From NCBI GenBank assembly GCA_947456245.1, contig CANGPS010000003.1:1-64000 (forward strand): a stretch of DNA of 64,000 nucleotides, in the 5' to 3' direction. This DNA comes from Acidimicrobiaceae bacterium. GTDB taxonomy: Bacteria > Actinomycetota > Acidimicrobiia > Acidimicrobiales > RAAP-2. Positions 36,797-44,255 of this stretch are shown piece after piece. The number at the start of each line of letters is the position of its first letter. The stretch's first letter is position 1. Below the pieces are notes generated by a model. The model was not told where the DNA came from and did no database searches. It saw only the letters and a list, made by a program, of their open reading frames with translations. The translations under genes and the position numbers were made by a program.

Positions 36797-36802
36797 TACG
36801 AT
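36797..36802 (+). promoter_or_regulatory. -10-like hexamer TACGAT upstream of large membrane protein
   Basis: TACGAT ends 6 nt before the GTG at 36809, fitting a leaderless start and deciding against the ORF-track start at 36758. Confidence 0.45.
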
Positions 36803-36808
36803 CAGGCG

Positions 36809-38638
36809 GTGGCAGCGCACACGACGGAGACCCACGTCGCCGAGGTCGACCCGTCTCGAGATCGTCGCCAGGCGCTGTCGCTCGCGGCCTGCGTCGCCGC
36901 CTACCTCCTCCTCGGTGCCGTAGCCAACCTCCATGCCTGGATCGACGGAGCGGCAGGCACGCTGCAGTCCGGCGGGGGCATCGGTGACGTCGGCCAGAGC
37001 GTCTGGTTCCTCGGGTTCACCCCGAACTCGATCATCCACGGCCACCGCATCCTGACGACCGACTGGTTGAACGCCCCCTGGGGCTACAACCTGATGGCCA
37101 ACACCTCCATCGTCCTGCCGGCCGTCGCACTGGCTCCCGTGACCCTGCTGCTCGGTCCGATCGTGGCGTTCAATGCCGCGGTGGTCCTGGCCTTCGCAGG
37201 CTCGGCGACCGTGACGATGCTGGTCCTGCGTCGCTACACGACCTGGCTGCCGGCGGCCTTCGTCGGCGGGCTGCTCGCCGCCTTCTCCCCGGCCATGGCC
37301 ACCCAGGGGGCGCTCCACCTCCACCTGATCATCGAGGTCATCCCGCCGCTCGTCCTGCTCGTGCTCGACGAGATCCTCGTGCGCCAGCGGCATCGACCCT
37401 GGGCGCTCGGGGTCGGACTCGGCCTGTTGGCCACCGCCCAGCTCCTGATCTCCGCCGAGGTCCTCATGACCACCGGCCTGCTGGCCGGCGTCGGCATCGT
37501 CGCGCTCTGCCTCCTGCACCGCCGACAGGTGCACAGCCATCTCCCCGCTGCCTGGCGGGCGCTGGTCGTCGCCGCCGCCACCTTCGCGGCCACGGCCGCC
37601 TACCCGATCTGGGTGATGCTCCGGGGCCCGTGGAGCGTCACTGGACCCGTCCAGTCGCCGACCTACTCGCGCCAGCTCGCCTCAGACCTGCTCAGCTTCG
37701 TGCTGCCCACCTCGGGCCAGGCCATCGCACCGGCACGCGCCACGAAGATCACCGACGGCCTCGTCGGTGCCAACCTGGCGGAGAACGGCTCCTACCTCGG
37801 CGTCGTGCTGATCGTGGTGCTCGCCCTCATCGTGTGGCGGTGGCGACGCGTGCTCATCGTGCAGATCGCCGCCGTGGTGGGCGGGTCGGCGGCACTGCTC
37901 TCGCTCGGCGAGCGCCTCCACCTCCGCGGCCGTTCGCTCCACCTCCCCCTGCCCTTCGGCATCGTGTCGCGCATGCCGCTCCTCGACAGCGCCAGCGCCT
38001 CTCGGCTCGCCATCCCCGTCGGCCTGTGCGCCGGCATCCTGCTCGCCATCGGCATCGATCGCCTGCGAGCCGAGGGCCTCGGGACCCGCCTCCCCCCTGG
38101 CCTCCGAGCCGGACGGGTCGGTGTCGGGATCGCCGCCATGGCGCTCGTCTGGCTCGTCCCGTCCTGGCCCTACGTCAGCGCGCCCACCGACGTCCCCGCC
38201 TACTTCTCCGGCGGGGCGTCGTCATCGATCGCCCAGGGCTCGACGGTGCTCACCTACCCGACACCGCAGATCAAGACTCCGCACAACCAGGCGATGGTCT
38301 GGCAGGCCCTCGATCACATCCGCTGGCGCCTGGTCGGCTCCTATGGACACTCCCCCGGTCCCGACGGCCGAGCCGACAACGGCACCGAGCCCAGGCTCAT
38401 CCCCGCCCTCCTCGACGTGTGCACGACCGGCGCCACAGCCCCCACCCTGACGCCCCGGCTGGCCAGGGAGGTCCGAGCCGAGCTGGCGGCATGGCACGTC
38501 GGGACCATCGTGCTGACGGAGCGCACCCCGGGGATCTCGTGCGCGCGGTCCATCTTCCAGCGCGCCCTCGGCCGTCCCGCCCACCGGGTGGACGACGTGC
38601 TCGTCTACGCAGGCCTGCGACGGGGCCTCGCCCGCTGA
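36809..38638 (+). CDS. Large polytopic membrane protein, GT-C glycosyltransferase-like
   Basis: 609 aa with about eleven to twelve membrane segments in the first 460 residues and a soluble extracytoplasmic-looking C-terminal region. Loops such as SVWFLGFTPNSIIHGHRILTTDW and LNAPWGYNLMANTS after the first helix, and LLDSASASRLAIP later, resemble uncharacterised GT-C/YfhO-like membrane proteins thought to transfer sugars from lipid carriers. I do not see an unambiguous catalytic DXD or EXE in the first loop. GTG start chosen by the TACGAT 6 nt upstream. Function inferred only from topology. Confidence 0.7.
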   Translation: MAAHTTETHVAEVDPSRDRRQALSLAACVAAYLLLGAVANLHAWIDGAAGTLQSGGGIGDVGQSVWFLGFTPNSIIHGHRILTTDWLNAPWGYNLMANTSIVLPAVALAPVTLLLGPIVAFNAAVVLAFAGSATVTMLVLRRYTTWLPAAFVGGLLAAFSPAMATQGALHLHLIIEVIPPLVLLVLDEILVRQRHRPWALGVGLGLLATAQLLISAEVLMTTGLLAGVGIVALCLLHRRQVHSHLPAAWRALVVAAATFAATAAYPIWVMLRGPWSVTGPVQSPTYSRQLASDLLSFVLPTSGQAIAPARATKITDGLVGANLAENGSYLGVVLIVVLALIVWRWRRVLIVQIAAVVGGSAALLSLGERLHLRGRSLHLPLPFGIVSRMPLLDSASASRLAIPVGLCAGILLAIGIDRLRAEGLGTRLPPGLRAGRVGVGIAAMALVWLVPSWPYVSAPTDVPAYFSGGASSSIAQGSTVLTYPTPQIKTPHNQAMVWQALDHIRWRLVGSYGHSPGPDGRADNGTEPRLIPALLDVCTTGATAPTLTPRLAREVRAELAAWHVGTIVLTERTPGISCARSIFQRALGRPAHRVDDVLVYAGLRRGLAR

Positions 38639-38667
38639 CCCACGAACCGGGCCCGGCAGGGGTCAGG

Positions 38668-38673
38668 TACGCT
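38668..38673 (+). promoter_or_regulatory. -10-like hexamer TACGCT for tRNA-Arg
   Basis: TACGCT ends 11 nt before the first base of the tRNA, a suitable distance for a short 5' leader trimmed by RNase P. Confidence 0.4.
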
Positions 38674-38684
38674 GTCGGGGCTAC

Positions 38685-38757
38685 GCCTCAGTAGCTCAGT
38701 GGATAGAGCACTGGCTTCCGGAGCCAGGTGTCGGGGGTTCGAATCCCTCCTGGGGCA
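38685..38757 (+). tRNA. tRNA-Arg (anticodon CCG)
   Basis: A full cloverleaf can be drawn: acceptor GCCTCAG pairs with CTGGGGC (one G-T pair), D-arm TAGCTCAGTGGATAGAGCA, anticodon stem CTGGC/GCCAG with loop TTCCGGA (anticodon CCG, reading CGG), and T-arm GGGGGTTCGAATCCCTC. The discriminator base is A and CCA is not encoded. CGG-reading tRNA-Arg suits the GC-rich codon use of the window. Confidence 0.95.
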
Positions 38758-38856
38758 CGCATCCGACCGAACCGCCGGTCGGCGGCAGCGTCGAGCACCT
38801 CCTCGGCCGCCCGCCCGGGACACGGTCGTGTCCACTGCTCGGCGGGGGCCCGGTGG

Positions 38857-38862
38857 CAGACT
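38857..38862 (+). promoter_or_regulatory. -10-like hexamer CAGACT upstream of lipoprotein gene
   Basis: CAGACT ends 6 nt before the ATG at 38869, matching the spacing seen at other genes but with C in the first position, so weaker. Confidence 0.3.
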
Positions 38863-38868
38863 GAGGGC

Positions 38869-39444
38869 ATGATCCGTCGCCTCGCCCCCATCGCCACCAT
38901 CGTGCTCGCCCTCGGGGCCTCCGCCTGCAGCTCGTCCGCCTCGTCGACCTCCACGTCAACCACCGCGGCGAAGACCACGACGACGGCCAAGGCCTCGACC
39001 ACGACGACGAAGGCCACGACGACCACCGCCCCGGGCCCAGTGCGCTGCACCGCCTCGACCCTGTCGGTGACGGCCGGTGCGTCCAATGGCTCCGCCGGCC
39101 ACGTGAACACCCCCGTGATCTTCACCAACACCTCGAGTGCTCCCTGCACGCTCTACGGCTACCCCGGCGTGGCCGCCCTCGACGCCTCCGGCGCACAGGC
39201 GGCGCAGGCGACGCGCACCGCCACCCCCGGGCCCACCCACCTCGTCGTGGCTCCCGGCAGCACCGCATCGGCCATCGTGATCAACACGAGCATCCCGAGC
39301 GGCGACCAGACCACCTGCCCGACGTGGTCCGGACTCCTCGTCACCCCGCCCAACGACACCAAGTCGACCAAGCTCACCGTCGAGCTCCCCGGGTGCAACG
39401 GCTTCACGGTGAGCGCCGTGGTGGCCGGCTCGAACGGCATCTGA
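38869..39444 (+). CDS. Secreted lipoprotein with DUF4232-like domain
   Basis: 191 aa from ATG 38869 (MIRRLAPIATIVLALG); the ORF-track start at 38728 lies in the tRNA. A signal peptide ends in the lipobox ASAC (Cys20), followed by a Ser/Thr/Ala/Lys-rich linker of about 35 residues that is probably extended or glycosylated. The C-terminal domain (CTASTLSVTAGASNGSAGH, FTNTSSAPCTLYGYPGVAALD, VVAPGSTASAIVI, LTVELPGC) matches the DUF4232 beta-sandwich common in actinobacterial lipoproteins. Two Cys pairs may form disulfides. Function unknown. Confidence 0.85.
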   Translation: MIRRLAPIATIVLALGASACSSSASSTSTSTTAAKTTTTAKASTTTTKATTTTAPGPVRCTASTLSVTAGASNGSAGHVNTPVIFTNTSSAPCTLYGYPGVAALDASGAQAAQATRTATPGPTHLVVAPGSTASAIVINTSIPSGDQTTCPTWSGLLVTPPNDTKSTKLTVELPGCNGFTVSAVVAGSNGI

Positions 39445-39464
39445 TCGGGATCGTCGCCCCGAAG

Positions 39465-39480
39465 AGGGCCGAAGGTCCCT
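39465..39480. promoter_or_regulatory. Candidate DevR/DosR box
   Basis: AGGGCCGAAGGTCCCT; its complement reads AGGGACCTTCGGCCCT, very close to the GGGAC-N4-GNCCC type sites bound by mycobacterial DosR and its Streptomyces relatives (recalled, not searched). It is centred about 57 nt before the PNPOx-like gene, two genes ahead of a DevR-type regulator, so autoregulation is an attractive inference. Confidence 0.5.
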
Positions 39481-39528
39481 AGTCACAGGGCAGACAACCT
39501 GCCACGCTGCCTCCATGGCGGCACCATC

Positions 39529-39954
39529 ATGAGCGCAGCGGCTGAACTCGAGGTCCTCCAGGAGCCGCTGGGGCGCACCGAGTGCCTCGCCCTGCTCGAC
39601 CAGTCCTCCTTCGGGCGCCTGCTGCTGTCGGTGGACTGCCTTCCCTCGGCCCAGCCGGCGTTCATCACGCTGCTCGATGACGAGGTCCTCGCCCTGCTCG
39701 GACCGGGTCCTGAGCGCGAGGCCGCCGAGCGCGGCGACGTCGTCGCCCTGCAGGTCGACGGCACCGAGCCTGACGGCCACGCCGCCTGGTCCGTGCGGGT
39801 GACCGGTCAGGCGGCTGCCGTCCCCCTCACCGGCGTGCTGAGGGGACGACTGGCGTCCACTCGGCTCGCCCGGGCCCTCGGCGATGCCAGCACCCTGCTG
39901 CGGCTCCCCCTCGACCACGTCTCGGGCGAGCGCACCCGATGGGGCGCACACTGA
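39529..39954 (+). CDS. Pyridoxamine-5'-phosphate-oxidase-like flavin/F420-type split-barrel protein
   Basis: 141 aa. The split beta-barrel pattern is visible: LGRTECLALLDQSSFGRLLLSVDCLP near residue 14, FITLLDDEVLALLGPGPEREAAERGDVVALQVD, and AAWSVRVTGQA near 85. Proteins of this family bind FMN, heme or F420 and many belong to DosR regulons. It is the first gene after the candidate DevR box and precedes the kinase by 30 nt. Substrate and cofactor cannot be told from sequence. Confidence 0.8.
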   Translation: MSAAAELEVLQEPLGRTECLALLDQSSFGRLLLSVDCLPSAQPAFITLLDDEVLALLGPGPEREAAERGDVVALQVDGTEPDGHAAWSVRVTGQAAAVPLTGVLRGRLASTRLARALGDASTLLRLPLDHVSGERTRWGAH

Positions 39955-39972
39955 TCGATCGAGGTGGCTCAG

Positions 39973-39978
39973 TAGGCT
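39973..39978 (+). promoter_or_regulatory. -10-like hexamer TAGGCT, leaderless sensor kinase gene
   Basis: TAGGCT ends 6 nt before the GTG at 39985, giving the kinase-regulator pair its own possible leaderless promoter besides readthrough from the PNPOx-like gene. Confidence 0.45.
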
Positions 39979-39984
39979 GATCGG

Positions 39985-41142
39985 GTGCCGTACCACCGGA
40001 TCACGGACCCCGCACGGCTCCAGGCGGTCATCGACGCAATCTTGACCATCGAGGTCGACGCGGATCTCGCCACCTTGCTGACCACGATCGTCGAGCAGGC
40101 AGCCGGGCTCGTCGGAGCACGCTACGGGGCGCTCGGCGTCCTCTCCGAGGACGGGACCAGCCTCTCGGAGTTCGTCACGGTCGGCCTCACCGCCCAGCAG
40201 CGGGCGGCCATCGGGAAGTTCCCGGTCGGCCACGGCATCCTCGGCACGGTCATCACCAACCCGGAGCCGCTGCGGGCCGAGCAGATCGCCGACGACCCCT
40301 CCACGGTGGGCTTCCCGGCCAACCACCCCGCCATGTCCACCTTCCTCGGCGTTCCGGTCCGGCTCGAGGGCGGGCAGGTGTTCGGGAACCTCTACCTCTG
40401 CGATCGCAGCGATGGCGAACCGTTCGACGACGAGGACGAAGCCCTCGTCGACTCCCTCGGCCGGGCAGCCGGCCTCGTGATCGACCGAGCCCGCCTGCGA
40501 CTCCTCGCCGAGGAGGTGGCGCTGTCCGAGGATCGCCAGCGCGTGGCGAGGGACCTCCACGACACGGTGATCCAACGGCTCTTCGCGGTCGGGCTCTCCC
40601 TCCAGGGCCTGGCGTCCTCCGGGCTTCCGGACGAGGCGACCCAGCGGCTCGATCGAGCCATCGACGACCTCGATGAGACCATCCGGCAGATCCGGTCCAC
40701 CATCTTCGCCATCTCGAGGCCCGAGGGCCCCTCGGCGTCGTCGCTGCGGCGCGAGGTCCTCGAGATCTGCGACGAGGTCTCGAGTCGCCTCGGCCTCGAC
40801 GTGACCGCAGCCCTGACGGGTCCGGTCGACCAGGTGGTCGGCCGCAACGCGGGCGACGGCGTCCTCGCCGTGCTGCGGGAGGCCCTGACGAACGTCGTGC
40901 GCCACGCCGGCGCCTCGAAGACGGAGGTGACCCTCGAAGTCTCGACCGACGCCCTCACGCTGACGGTGGCCGATGACGGTCAGGGCCTCACCCCAGCCTC
41001 GGGCTCGGGTGGCCGTGGCCTCGCCAACCTCGCCGCACGCGCCCAGGACCTCGGAGGGTGGTTCGACCTGTCGAGCGGGTCCGACGGCGGCACCGTCCTG
41101 CGGTGGCACATCACCGAGCTGAGCAAAGGAGATCCACGATGA
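39985..41142 (+). CDS. devS: DosS/DevS-type sensor histidine kinase with a single, probably heme-binding GAF domain
   Basis: 385 aa. GAF domain about 22-172, HisKA_3 domain with phospho-acceptor His in VARDLHDTVIQRLF near 188, HATPase domain to the end (REALTNVVRHAGA, DDGQGL, GRGLANLAARA). The GAF is strikingly like GAF-A of mycobacterial DosS: GFPANHPAMSTFLGVPVR aligns with the segment holding heme ligand His149 (His114 here), and GNLYLCDR keeps the distal Tyr171 (Tyr137). DosS has two GAFs; this one has one. Predicted oxygen, NO, CO or redox sensor. Its stop overlaps the regulator start (ATGA). Confidence 0.88.
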   Translation: MPYHRITDPARLQAVIDAILTIEVDADLATLLTTIVEQAAGLVGARYGALGVLSEDGTSLSEFVTVGLTAQQRAAIGKFPVGHGILGTVITNPEPLRAEQIADDPSTVGFPANHPAMSTFLGVPVRLEGGQVFGNLYLCDRSDGEPFDDEDEALVDSLGRAAGLVIDRARLRLLAEEVALSEDRQRVARDLHDTVIQRLFAVGLSLQGLASSGLPDEATQRLDRAIDDLDETIRQIRSTIFAISRPEGPSASSLRREVLEICDEVSSRLGLDVTAALTGPVDQVVGRNAGDGVLAVLREALTNVVRHAGASKTEVTLEVSTDALTLTVADDGQGLTPASGSGGRGLANLAARAQDLGGWFDLSSGSDGGTVLRWHITELSKGDPR

Positions 41143-41777
41143 TCGAGCTGCTGCTCGTCGACGACCACGAGGTGGTGCGCCGGGGCCTGCGGGACCTCTT
41201 CGAACGAGAGGACGACATCGTCGTCGTCGCCGAGGCCGGTTCGGTGACGGAGGCCGAGGCCCTCGATCTCCCCGACGGCGTCGTGGCGGTGCTCGACGTC
41301 CGGCTCAGCGACGGCAGCGGTGTCGAGATCTGTCGGTCGCTGCGCCAGCGCGACCCGTCCGCGAAGTGCCTGATGCTCACCTCCTTCGCCGACGACGAGG
41401 CTCTCTTCGCCGCCATCATGGCCGGGGCGTCGGGCTATGTCCTCAAGGAGGTCCGCTCGACCGAGCTGGTCTCCTCCGTGCGGACCGTGGCCGCCGGAGG
41501 GAGCCTCCTCGACCCCGAGCTCGTCCGGCAGGTCCGCACCCGCCTCCGCCAGCGCGCCGCCGAGGAGGAGCGGGTCGAGCGACTCTCTCCTCAGGAGCGG
41601 CGCATCCTCGACCTCATCGCCGACGGTCGGACCAACCGCCAGATCGCCGAGGAGATGTTCCTCGCCGAGAAGACCGTCAAGAACTACGTGTCGAACCTGC
41701 TCTCGAAGCTCGGCTTCTCGCGGCGCACAGAGGCCGCCGTCTTCGCCGCGCGCCTCGAGCGCGACCACGAGCGCTGA
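41139..41777 (+). CDS. devR: DevR/DosR-type NarL-family response regulator
   Basis: 212 aa from ATG 41139; the ORF-track N-terminus is shadow. Receiver domain with LLVDDHEVVRRGL, phospho-acceptor Asp in VAVLDVRLSDGSG (about residue 53), and CLMLTSFADDEALFAAIMAGASGYVLK. The C-terminal LuxR-type HTH reads RTNRQIAEEMFLAEKTVKNYVSNLLSKLG, nearly the DosR recognition helix (AEKTVKNYVS). Overlap with the kinase gene ensures matched synthesis. Likely binds the box at 39465. Confidence 0.92.
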   Translation: MIELLLVDDHEVVRRGLRDLFEREDDIVVVAEAGSVTEAEALDLPDGVVAVLDVRLSDGSGVEICRSLRQRDPSAKCLMLTSFADDEALFAAIMAGASGYVLKEVRSTELVSSVRTVAAGGSLLDPELVRQVRTRLRQRAAEEERVERLSPQERRILDLIADGRTNRQIAEEMFLAEKTVKNYVSNLLSKLGFSRRTEAAVFAARLERDHER

Positions 41778-41799
41778 GGGGCGCTCCGGCAATGCTCCC

Positions 41800-41805
41800 T
41801 AGGAT
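41800..41805 (+). promoter_or_regulatory. -10-like hexamer TAGGAT, leaderless desaturase gene
   Basis: TAGGAT ends 6 nt before the ATG at 41812; no Shine-Dalgarno sequence. Confidence 0.45.
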
Positions 41806-41811
41806 GACGGC

Positions 41812-42765
41812 ATGCTCGACGAGCTGACCCCGCCTGCGTCGGCCCTCGCCGACGTGCTGCCGACGGATCGGCTGCAGCCCAACGGGATGCTGCGGCCCGA
41901 CCTGCGCCAGCCCCTGCGGCGGATCCCCGGGTTCCGCAACGCGCTGAGCGTGGCGGCGCTCTGGGCCGGGGTGGTCGTGCTCATCGCCGCCGCCACCCAG
42001 CTGCACCGCTGGTGGGTGGTCCTCATCGTCTTCCTGCTCATGGGACCGGTCCACGTCCGCTTCGCCATCCTCATGCACGAGGCGGCCCATCGGCTCCTCT
42101 TCGCCTCCAAGCGGGCCAACGACCTCGTCGGCATGTGGCTCATCGCCTGCCCAGCCCTCGTCCCGCTGACCCTCTACCGCCGCAGCCACATGGCGCACCA
42201 CCGGGAGGAGTTCGGCCCGAACGAGCCGGACATCGCCTTCTACAGCGGCTATCCCGGCCCGGCGGCCGCTCTCCGACGGCGCCTCGTGCGCGACGCCGTG
42301 GGGATCTCAGGATGGAAGAACCTCAAGGTCCTCCTCCTAGCCATGCGCACGTCGAGCGGCCGGCGCATCGCCGGACCGATCATCGCCGTCCAGCTGGTCC
42401 TCTGGGCGCTCATGTGGACCCTGTCGGGCGCCTGGTGGGCCTACCCACTGCTGTGGCTGCTGCCCTGGATGACCCAGTGGCGGGTGCTCAACCGCCTCCG
42501 GGCGCTCGGCGAGCACGGTGGAATGACCGCCTCGGAGGACCGCCGCCTCACCACGCACAACGTCGCACAGCACCCGTTGGCCCGCCTCTGGTTCGTGCCG
42601 TACAACACCGGCTGGCACCTCGCCCACCACGTGGACATGGGGATCCCGTTCCGCCAGCTGCCGGCGTTCCACGCCGAGCTCGCCGAGGCCGGCTACGTCA
42701 ATGACGCCATGACCTTCCGCAGCTACACGGCCCTCTGGCGGGCCTGCATCACGCCTGAGCGCTGA
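41812..42765 (+). CDS. Membrane fatty-acid desaturase / hydroxylase family protein
   Basis: 317 aa, four or so membrane segments. The three histidine boxes of the di-iron desaturase family are present: HEAAH (89-93), HMAHH (126-130) and WHLAHH (about 273-278). Such enzymes insert double bonds or hydroxyl groups in lipid acyl chains using O2. Its place right after the oxygen-sensing-type regulator pair hints at shared control, but it has its own leaderless promoter and I see no DevR box before it. Convergent with the SDR gene, with 1 nt between. Confidence 0.88.
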   Translation: MLDELTPPASALADVLPTDRLQPNGMLRPDLRQPLRRIPGFRNALSVAALWAGVVVLIAAATQLHRWWVVLIVFLLMGPVHVRFAILMHEAAHRLLFASKRANDLVGMWLIACPALVPLTLYRRSHMAHHREEFGPNEPDIAFYSGYPGPAAALRRRLVRDAVGISGWKNLKVLLLAMRTSSGRRIAGPIIAVQLVLWALMWTLSGAWWAYPLLWLLPWMTQWRVLNRLRALGEHGGMTASEDRRLTTHNVAQHPLARLWFVPYNTGWHLAHHVDMGIPFRQLPAFHAELAEAGYVNDAMTFRSYTALWRACITPER

Positions 42766-42766
42766 G

Positions 42767-43552
42767 TCAGGAGGCGGTCATGCCGCCATCGACGCTGAGC
42801 GCCGCCCCGGTGACCCCGCTCGACGCCTCTGAGGCGAGCCAGGCGATGAGTGAGGCAGGCTCAGCCGGACGCAGCAGGCGGCCGACGAGCTGGTGCTCGG
42901 CGAACGCCTCGCTGTCCTCGAGGCCATAGAGCGCCGCGGACGCCGCCAGGATCGGGGTGTCGGTCGATCCCGGGCACACGGCATTGGCCGTGACCCCGGT
43001 CCCGGCGAGGTCGCAGGCGAGGCCCTTGACCAGCCCGATCACCCCATGCTTGGCCGCCGAGTAGGCGCTCAGGTGGCGCAGGCCCACCAGCCCCGCCGCC
43101 GAGGAGACCCCGATGAGCCGACCCTGACGTGGCTCGCCGATGCGGAGCAGGTGCGGCACGGCGGCGTCGAAGAGCCGGCGCGTGCCGTGGAGGTTGATGT
43201 CGATGACGGCGTCATAGGCGGCGTCGGCCATCTCCCAGAGCGGCTCGCCTCCGGCGATCACCCCAGCGGCGGCGACGGCGACGTCGATCCGACCGAAGTG
43301 CTCGACCGCTGTCTCGACCGCCAGGCGCATGTCCGAGGCCGACCGCACGTCACCCACCAGTGCCAGCGCGTGCTCGGCGTGGCGACCGACCACCGCGTCG
43401 AGCTCCTTCTTGGTGGCCAGCGCGTAGGGGATGGCGGCGTCGTCACGGCATCGGTCGACCGCCACCACCGAGAGGCCCTGGGCCACGAGGGCGTCGACCG
43501 TCGCTGCACCGATCCCCCGGCCCGCGCCCGTGACGACCGCCACCCTCCTCAT
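42767..43552 (-). CDS. Mycofactocin-coupled short-chain dehydrogenase
   Basis: 261 aa. Classical SDR with TGAGRGIG at 8-15, catalytic Ser near 151 and Y164-x3-K168. Between the dinucleotide-binding turn and the next helix it carries the insert CRDDAAIPYALATKKELDAVV, the feature of mycofactocin-associated SDRs that bury their NAD and depend on mycofactocin for re-oxidation. It is translationally coupled to mftE (ATGA) and ends the mft operon, which strengthens the call. The alcohol substrate is unknown. Confidence 0.9.
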   Translation of the reverse strand: MRRVAVVTGAGRGIGAATVDALVAQGLSVVAVDRCRDDAAIPYALATKKELDAVVGRHAEHALALVGDVRSASDMRLAVETAVEHFGRIDVAVAAAGVIAGGEPLWEMADAAYDAVIDINLHGTRRLFDAAVPHLLRIGEPRQGRLIGVSSAAGLVGLRHLSAYSAAKHGVIGLVKGLACDLAGTGVTANAVCPGSTDTPILAASAALYGLEDSEAFAEHQLVGRLLRPAEPASLIAWLASEASSGVTGAALSVDGGMTAS

Positions 43553-44250
43553 CGGGGGTGCCGTCCATCGAGCTGCGCAGACAGACGGTCAGCCGCCCCG
43601 GCGAGGAGCACCTCGCCCTCGTGCGCGCTCGCACCGGTCGGGTCCCCGAGGACCCCGTTGGCGCTCACCGCCGCCACCCCGCCAGAGCGGAGGTCGGCGG
43701 CGAGCTCGGACAGCGGTGCGGTGTTCCCGGCCATGGCCTCATCTTTGCGCACCAGCGAGGGATCGAGGGCGAGCAGCATCGAGGTCTCGGTCCGACCGGC
43801 ATGCGCGTCCGCCCCAGGGAAGGTCGGGAGGAGGACGAGGAGGTCATCGCCCTCGGCCTCGGCCGTCTCGGCTGCCCGCCGGAGCGCCTCGGCGTTCCCC
43901 CCGTGGCCGCTCACGGCCACCACGGCCCGGAAGGTCGTCCGCGACGATCGGACGATCTCGACCACCACGTCGGCGAGCACGGCGGTGCCGATCGACAGCG
44001 TGCCCGGGAACCCGGCGTGCTCACCGCTCGCTCCGATGGCCAGCGCCGGGGCCACGATGAGGTCGGTGCGTCGCTCCGCCAGCCGGCGGCAGAGCTCCTC
44101 GGCCACCACGGTGTCCGTGGACAGCGCAAGGTGCGGGCCGTGCTGCTCGGTCGAGCCGACGGGGAGCAGGAGGATCGGACCATCCCAGGCGCCGGCCTCG
44201 GGCGACGTCGCCTCGGACAGGCGCCGGGCCGTCCGAGCGGACTCCCCCAC
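43549..44250 (-). CDS. mftE: Mycofactocin peptidase MftE (creatininase family)
   Basis: 233 aa from GTG 44250, 5 nt after the mftC stop; the ORF-track start lies inside mftC. Metal-dependent amidohydrolase that cuts the MftC-modified precursor to release the Val-Tyr-derived core. Creatininase motifs: LLPVGSTEQHGPHLALSTDT near residue 32, SGHGGNAEALR near 100, and HAGRTETSMLLALDP near 140. Its stop overlaps the SDR start. Confidence 0.92.
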   Translation of the reverse strand: MGESARTARRLSEATSPEAGAWDGPILLLPVGSTEQHGPHLALSTDTVVAEELCRRLAERRTDLIVAPALAIGASGEHAGFPGTLSIGTAVLADVVVEIVRSSRTTFRAVVAVSGHGGNAEALRRAAETAEAEGDDLLVLLPTFPGADAHAGRTETSMLLALDPSLVRKDEAMAGNTAPLSELAADLRSGGVAAVSANGVLGDPTGASAHEGEVLLAGAADRLSAQLDGRHPR

Positions 44251-44255
44251 TCGAC

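Noticed and set aside
38956-41109. 717-aa minus-strand ORF opposite the lipoprotein, PNPOx and kinase genes
   Set aside because: Shadow frame of three well-supported plus-strand genes.
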